In this document: positions 61,375 to 64,000 of the stretch, piece by piece
Position numbering within the stretch: the stretch's first letter is position 1
Layout: the number at the start of each line of letters is the position of its first letter
Source: DATBHW01 sp035307385
Lineage (GTDB): Bacteria > Chloroflexota > Ktedonobacteria > Ktedonobacterales > DATBGS01
DNA length: 64,000 nucleotides
Direction: 5' to 3'
NCBI GenBank assembly: GCA_035307385.1
Contig: DATGID010000141.1
Coordinates: forward strand, 1 to 64,000
Notes under the pieces: generated by a model
Database searches by the model: none
What the model was told of the DNA's origin: nothing
The model's input: only the letters and a program-made list of their open reading frames with translations
Position numbers and translations under genes: made by a program

Positions 61375-62345
61375 TGGACACTGCCCGCGAGCCAGCGGCG
61401 CAAACTGCCCGCGCGTCCACGCGACGCGCGGGCATTCGTGGCTTTGTGGGGCTTGCGCCGCTGCTGGCGGCGTGTTTGTGGGGCGGCATGTATGTCGTCA
61501 GCCGCGCCAGCTTCAATGCCATCCCGCCCATTACGCTGGGGCTGCTGCGCGTCATCATCGGCGGGCTGACGCTCTGGCTGGCCCTGCGGCTGACGACGCG
61601 GCGCACGAGCGCGCAAGCCGCAGAGGCAAGCACGCGGGGCGACTGGTGGCGCTTTCTGCTGCTGGGCGGCACGCTGGCAGCGACGATCATCACGCAGTTT
61701 TGGGGGACGGCGCTGGCGAGCGCGCACGATGGCGCGCTGCTGACGACCATGACGCCCGTCTTTGTCGCGCCGCTGGCCTGGGCGCTGCTGGGCGAGCGCC
61801 CAGGCTGGCGCGTGCTGGGCGGCACCGGCCTGGCGCTGGCGGGCGTGGTCATCGTGGTCGCGGCCAATGTCAGCGCGGGCAGCAGCGCCTCGGCTGGCTC
61901 CTCATTGCTGGGCGACGCGCTGTTGTTGATTTCGGCGCTGTGCTGGGCGCTCTTCACAGTGCTGGGCGCGCCAATCGTGCGGCGGCGTTCCGCGCTGGTC
62001 GCCAGCACCTACGCTACGCTCTGGAGCATCCTCTTGCTCGCGCCGTTTGTGCCCTTCGAACTGGCCCGGCGTCCCTTTGGCGTGATTACGCCCGCGCTGG
62101 CGCTGGCCGTGCTCTATCTCGGCTGGGGCGCTACGTCGCTGGCCTGGTTCCTCTGGTATAAGGGCGTGGAGCGCCTGGACGCGGCGGTAGCCGCCGTCTT
62201 CTTCTTCGCGCAGCCGCTGGTCGGCGGGCTGCTCAGCGCGGTCTTTCTGCACGAAACGCTCTCACCCGGCTTCTGGCTGGGCGGCGCGGTGCTGGCCGGG
62301 GGCATTGTACTGGCGAGCACGCAGCAGCCGCGCCAGACTTCCTGA
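61374..62345 (+). CDS. EamA/DMT-family transporter
   Basis: This 323-residue protein has ten helices in two EamA repeats (first: LAPLLAACLWGGMYVVSRAS; second: GDALLLISALCWALFTVLGAPIV), each with the conserved small-residue and PxxA-type helix (MTPVFVAPLAWALLGE, FFAQPLVGGLLSAVFLHE). It probably exports an amino acid or metabolite. The ATG overlaps the stop of the upstream small membrane protein. A long frame upstream of 61374 is not used. Confidence 0.88.
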   Translation: MDTAREPAAQTARASTRRAGIRGFVGLAPLLAACLWGGMYVVSRASFNAIPPITLGLLRVIIGGLTLWLALRLTTRRTSAQAAEASTRGDWWRFLLLGGTLAATIITQFWGTALASAHDGALLTTMTPVFVAPLAWALLGERPGWRVLGGTGLALAGVVIVVAANVSAGSSASAGSSLLGDALLLISALCWALFTVLGAPIVRRRSALVASTYATLWSILLLAPFVPFELARRPFGVITPALALAVLYLGWGATSLAWFLWYKGVERLDAAVAAVFFFAQPLVGGLLSAVFLHETLSPGFWLGGAVLAGGIVLASTQQPRQTS

Positions 62346-62437
62346 AACGCTCCTCTTGCGGCACTGTTCTTGCGCGGTGACAGCAGCACGCTGAAGCATC
62401 AGCGAAGCGCGCAAGATTTTGCCGGAGGAGGGTCGGG

Positions 62438-63010
62438 ATGAGAGCACAGGGGCCACCCCAGGAGCCAGATGCCGCCAGGCAAGGTGATGCTGGCCTTCAG
62501 CGGCCAGAGCAGGAGATCAACCGCGCGACGCGCTGGCTCACCACGGGCGGCGAGGGGATTCAGATCGTGGTGGGCGTGTTGCTCTTGCTCGGCGCGCTGC
62601 TCGCCGTTGGGTACGCGGTGTTTCACTTCATCGATCAATTGGCGACGGCCACGCTGACCCTGGCCTTTCCCTCCGAGACCATCCACCTTTCGGTTGAACA
62701 AAACCTGGCGGCGGCAATCATCAACCTGATTAGCGATTTGCTGCTGGTGCTGATTATCGGCGAAGTCTTCAACACGATTCTGCATTATCTGCGCGACCGG
62801 ACCATTTACCTCAAACCGTTTTTGTTCATTGGCATCATCTCTGCTGTGCGCGATATTCTGGTGACCAGCGCCCGGCTCGCCATCCTTGAAGTGCAGGAGA
62901 AACCCTTCGAGGAGTTGATGATCGAACTCGGCGTCAATCTGGCGATTGTGATCGGGCTGAGCCTTTCGCTGCGGTTGATTCGCAGAGAAGACGCCTCCGA
63001 CCCGCTCTGA
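62438..63010 (+). CDS. PsiE-like membrane protein
   Basis: This 190-residue protein has a polar N-terminus of about 40 residues and four helices. The block ILHYLRDRTIYLKPFLFIGIISAVRDILVTSAR matches the phosphate-starvation-inducible PsiE family. The function is not known; a link with phosphate limitation is only by family name. GGAGGAGGG precedes the ATG. It stands alone between the DMT gene and the glycosylase gene. Confidence 0.82.
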   Translation: MRAQGPPQEPDAARQGDAGLQRPEQEINRATRWLTTGGEGIQIVVGVLLLLGALLAVGYAVFHFIDQLATATLTLAFPSETIHLSVEQNLAAAIINLISDLLLVLIIGEVFNTILHYLRDRTIYLKPFLFIGIISAVRDILVTSARLAILEVQEKPFEELMIELGVNLAIVIGLSLSLRLIRREDASDPL

Positions 63011-63113
63011 CGGTCTGGCCGCGCCCCATGAGGCGGTTTCCCCCAAAAAGGATACATTCTGTCCTCTTTTCATGATAGACTCGAAGCAGAGGTATCTGAT
63101 CGGAGGAGGACAC

Positions 63114-64000
63114 ATGACGCTTTCACTTTCGCGCGCCGAAGCCCGGCGCTTTCTAGCCGCCTATCACTTCGCCCCAACCACGGTGTCCGGCGTCTTCGAG
63201 CGCCTGGGCACGGTGCAATATGACCCGCTGAATCCGGTGGGGCGCAATCCTGATCTGGTGTTGCAGGCGCGCGTGCCGGGCTATCAGGTCGATGACTGGC
63301 AAAAGATAGCCTACACAGACAGGGTTGTATACGATGCGTGGGATAAAATGGCCTGTTTGGTGCCGATGAGCGATTGGCCGATGCGCGCCCATCTGCGCGC
63401 CCACACGGCGTCCTGGACACCGCTGCTGCCGGACGAACAGGCCGACGCGGTGACGGCGGCGCTGGCCGAACTGGACGCGCGCGGGCCGCTTTCCTCGCTG
63501 GAGTTCGAAGATCAATCGCATTTCACCATCCGCACCTCCTGGTATGGCCCCAAGCGCATCAAGCATATCTTGCGGGCGTTGTGGGATCGCGGGCTGATTG
63601 CGACACATCATCGCCAGGGTGGGCGTCATTACTATGACCGTGCCGAGCGTGTCATCCCTCCCGAATACTTCAACGCGCCGCCAGTGGAGGATGAGGGCGA
63701 GTCGGCACGCTGGATGATTGCCCGGCGCAGCCAGACAATGGGCCTCATCCGCCCTGTTGGAGAGTATGCCATCTGGTTTGGCTGCGGCCCAACGGCCCGG
63801 CGCGCAGCAGCCTTCAAAGAACTGGTGGAGATGGGCACGCTGACGCCTGTGCAGATTGGCGAAAATGGCGGCAAGCCCTGGCCTACCTATCTGCCAACGA
63901 ACGCGCTGCCGCTGCTGGACGCGCCCGCGCCCGCCCCGCGTGTCATCTTTGTGGCTCCGCTGGATAGCATCCTTTGGGACCGGCGCGGCGTGATGCAGCT
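63114..64000 (+). CDS. YcaQ/AlkZ-type winged-helix DNA glycosylase (partial)
   Basis: The frame opens at ATG 63114 after GGAGGAGG and stays open to the window edge (295 codons visible), so the C-terminus is missing. The N-terminus reads LSRAEARRFLAAYHF and the Q-Y-D motif in VQYDPLNPVGRNPDLVLQARV matches the QxD/Q catalytic motif of HTH_42 (YcaQ/AlkZ) proteins. Such enzymes excise alkylated bases or unhook interstrand crosslinks. A later block WYGPKRIKHILRALWDRGLI is the winged helix. Whether it is of the self-resistance AlkZ or the housekeeping YcaQ type cannot be told. Confidence 0.85.
   Translation, partial: MTLSLSRAEARRFLAAYHFAPTTVSGVFERLGTVQYDPLNPVGRNPDLVLQARVPGYQVDDWQKIAYTDRVVYDAWDKMACLVPMSDWPMRAHLRAHTASWTPLLPDEQADAVTAALAELDARGPLSSLEFEDQSHFTIRTSWYGPKRIKHILRALWDRGLIATHHRQGGRHYYDRAERVIPPEYFNAPPVEDEGESARWMIARRSQTMGLIRPVGEYAIWFGCGPTARRAAAFKELVEMGTLTPVQIGENGGKPWPTYLPTNALPLLDAPAPAPRVIFVAPLDSILWDRRGVMQ

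Noticed and set aside
1..64000. Search for tRNA, rRNA, CRISPR, insertion sequences, phage genes and attachment sites
   Set aside because: No cloverleaf-like TTCGA arms with an acceptor stem, no short regularly spaced repeats and no transposase or integrase motifs were found by eye; a tool-based scan would be needed to exclude short tRNA genes.

Overview
The window is about 64 kb of GC-rich bacterial chromosome with no rRNA, tRNA, CRISPR array, transposase or phage gene that I could find. The gene families are typical of a soil-type, spore- or filament-forming member of the Ktedonobacteria (Chloroflexota): tandem APC permeases, a kumamolisin-type S53 peptidase, a LAL-type LuxR regulator, WYL and ArsR regulators, SRPBCC proteins, a Ser/Thr kinase and many membrane glycosyltransferases. 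An actinobacterial source is not excluded; the assignment is inference.

0-5.6 kb (+): two APC permeases and a copper amine oxidase with all catalytic and metal residues, read as an amine import and oxidation operon ending in a strong terminator. 5.6-10.2 kb (-): a sugar-acid operon (iolB-type isomerase, UxaE tagaturonate epimerase, SDR reductase, LarA-superfamily protein with the nickel-pincer residues). Together these suggest a uronate to mannonate to gluconate route without mannonate dehydratase. 10.3-13.4 kb (-): acetyl-CoA synthetase and an acetate permease.

14-16.8 kb (+): a HAD phosphatase, then an ArsR regulator and three SRPBCC proteins. Two near-consensus promoters here each carry the same TTAAC-N6-GTTAA palindrome, and the arsR transcript looks leaderless. 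16.8-27.6 kb (-): a GT-C type membrane protein, a secreted S53 peptidase and a secreted Asp-box propeller protein. The last two share a four-repeat C-terminal module and matching promoters. A small lipoprotein follows. 28-31 kb (+): an AAA-plus-LuxR regulator split into two overlapping reading frames.

31-39.2 kb (-): a tightly coupled seven-gene operon (GT2, DUF362-ferredoxin, two epimerases, YbhN-like membrane protein, radical SAM, DegT aminotransferase) with a perfect 16-bp palindrome just upstream. This is the best candidate for an undescribed glycolipid or terpenoid-lipid pathway. 39.4-49.3 kb (+): three receiver-type regulators (two lacking the phospho-acceptor Asp), a zinc-ribbon protein, an epimerase, a GH5 hydrolase, a GT2/GT-C fusion, a frameshifted small gene and a membrane-anchored protein; this looks like a surface polysaccharide region.

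49.5-64 kb: a seven-helix sensor-like membrane protein, a chromate transporter, a flavin monooxygenase divergent from a WYL regulator, a beta-lactamase fold protein without its catalytic residues, a quinone reductase, a thioesterase, an MFS exporter, a possible antisense small RNA, a kinase with two zinc ribbons, a DMT exporter, a PsiE-like protein and the start of an AlkZ/YcaQ-type DNA glycosylase cut by the window end. All starts were chosen from visible ribosome binding sites, and alternatives are noted where they matter.
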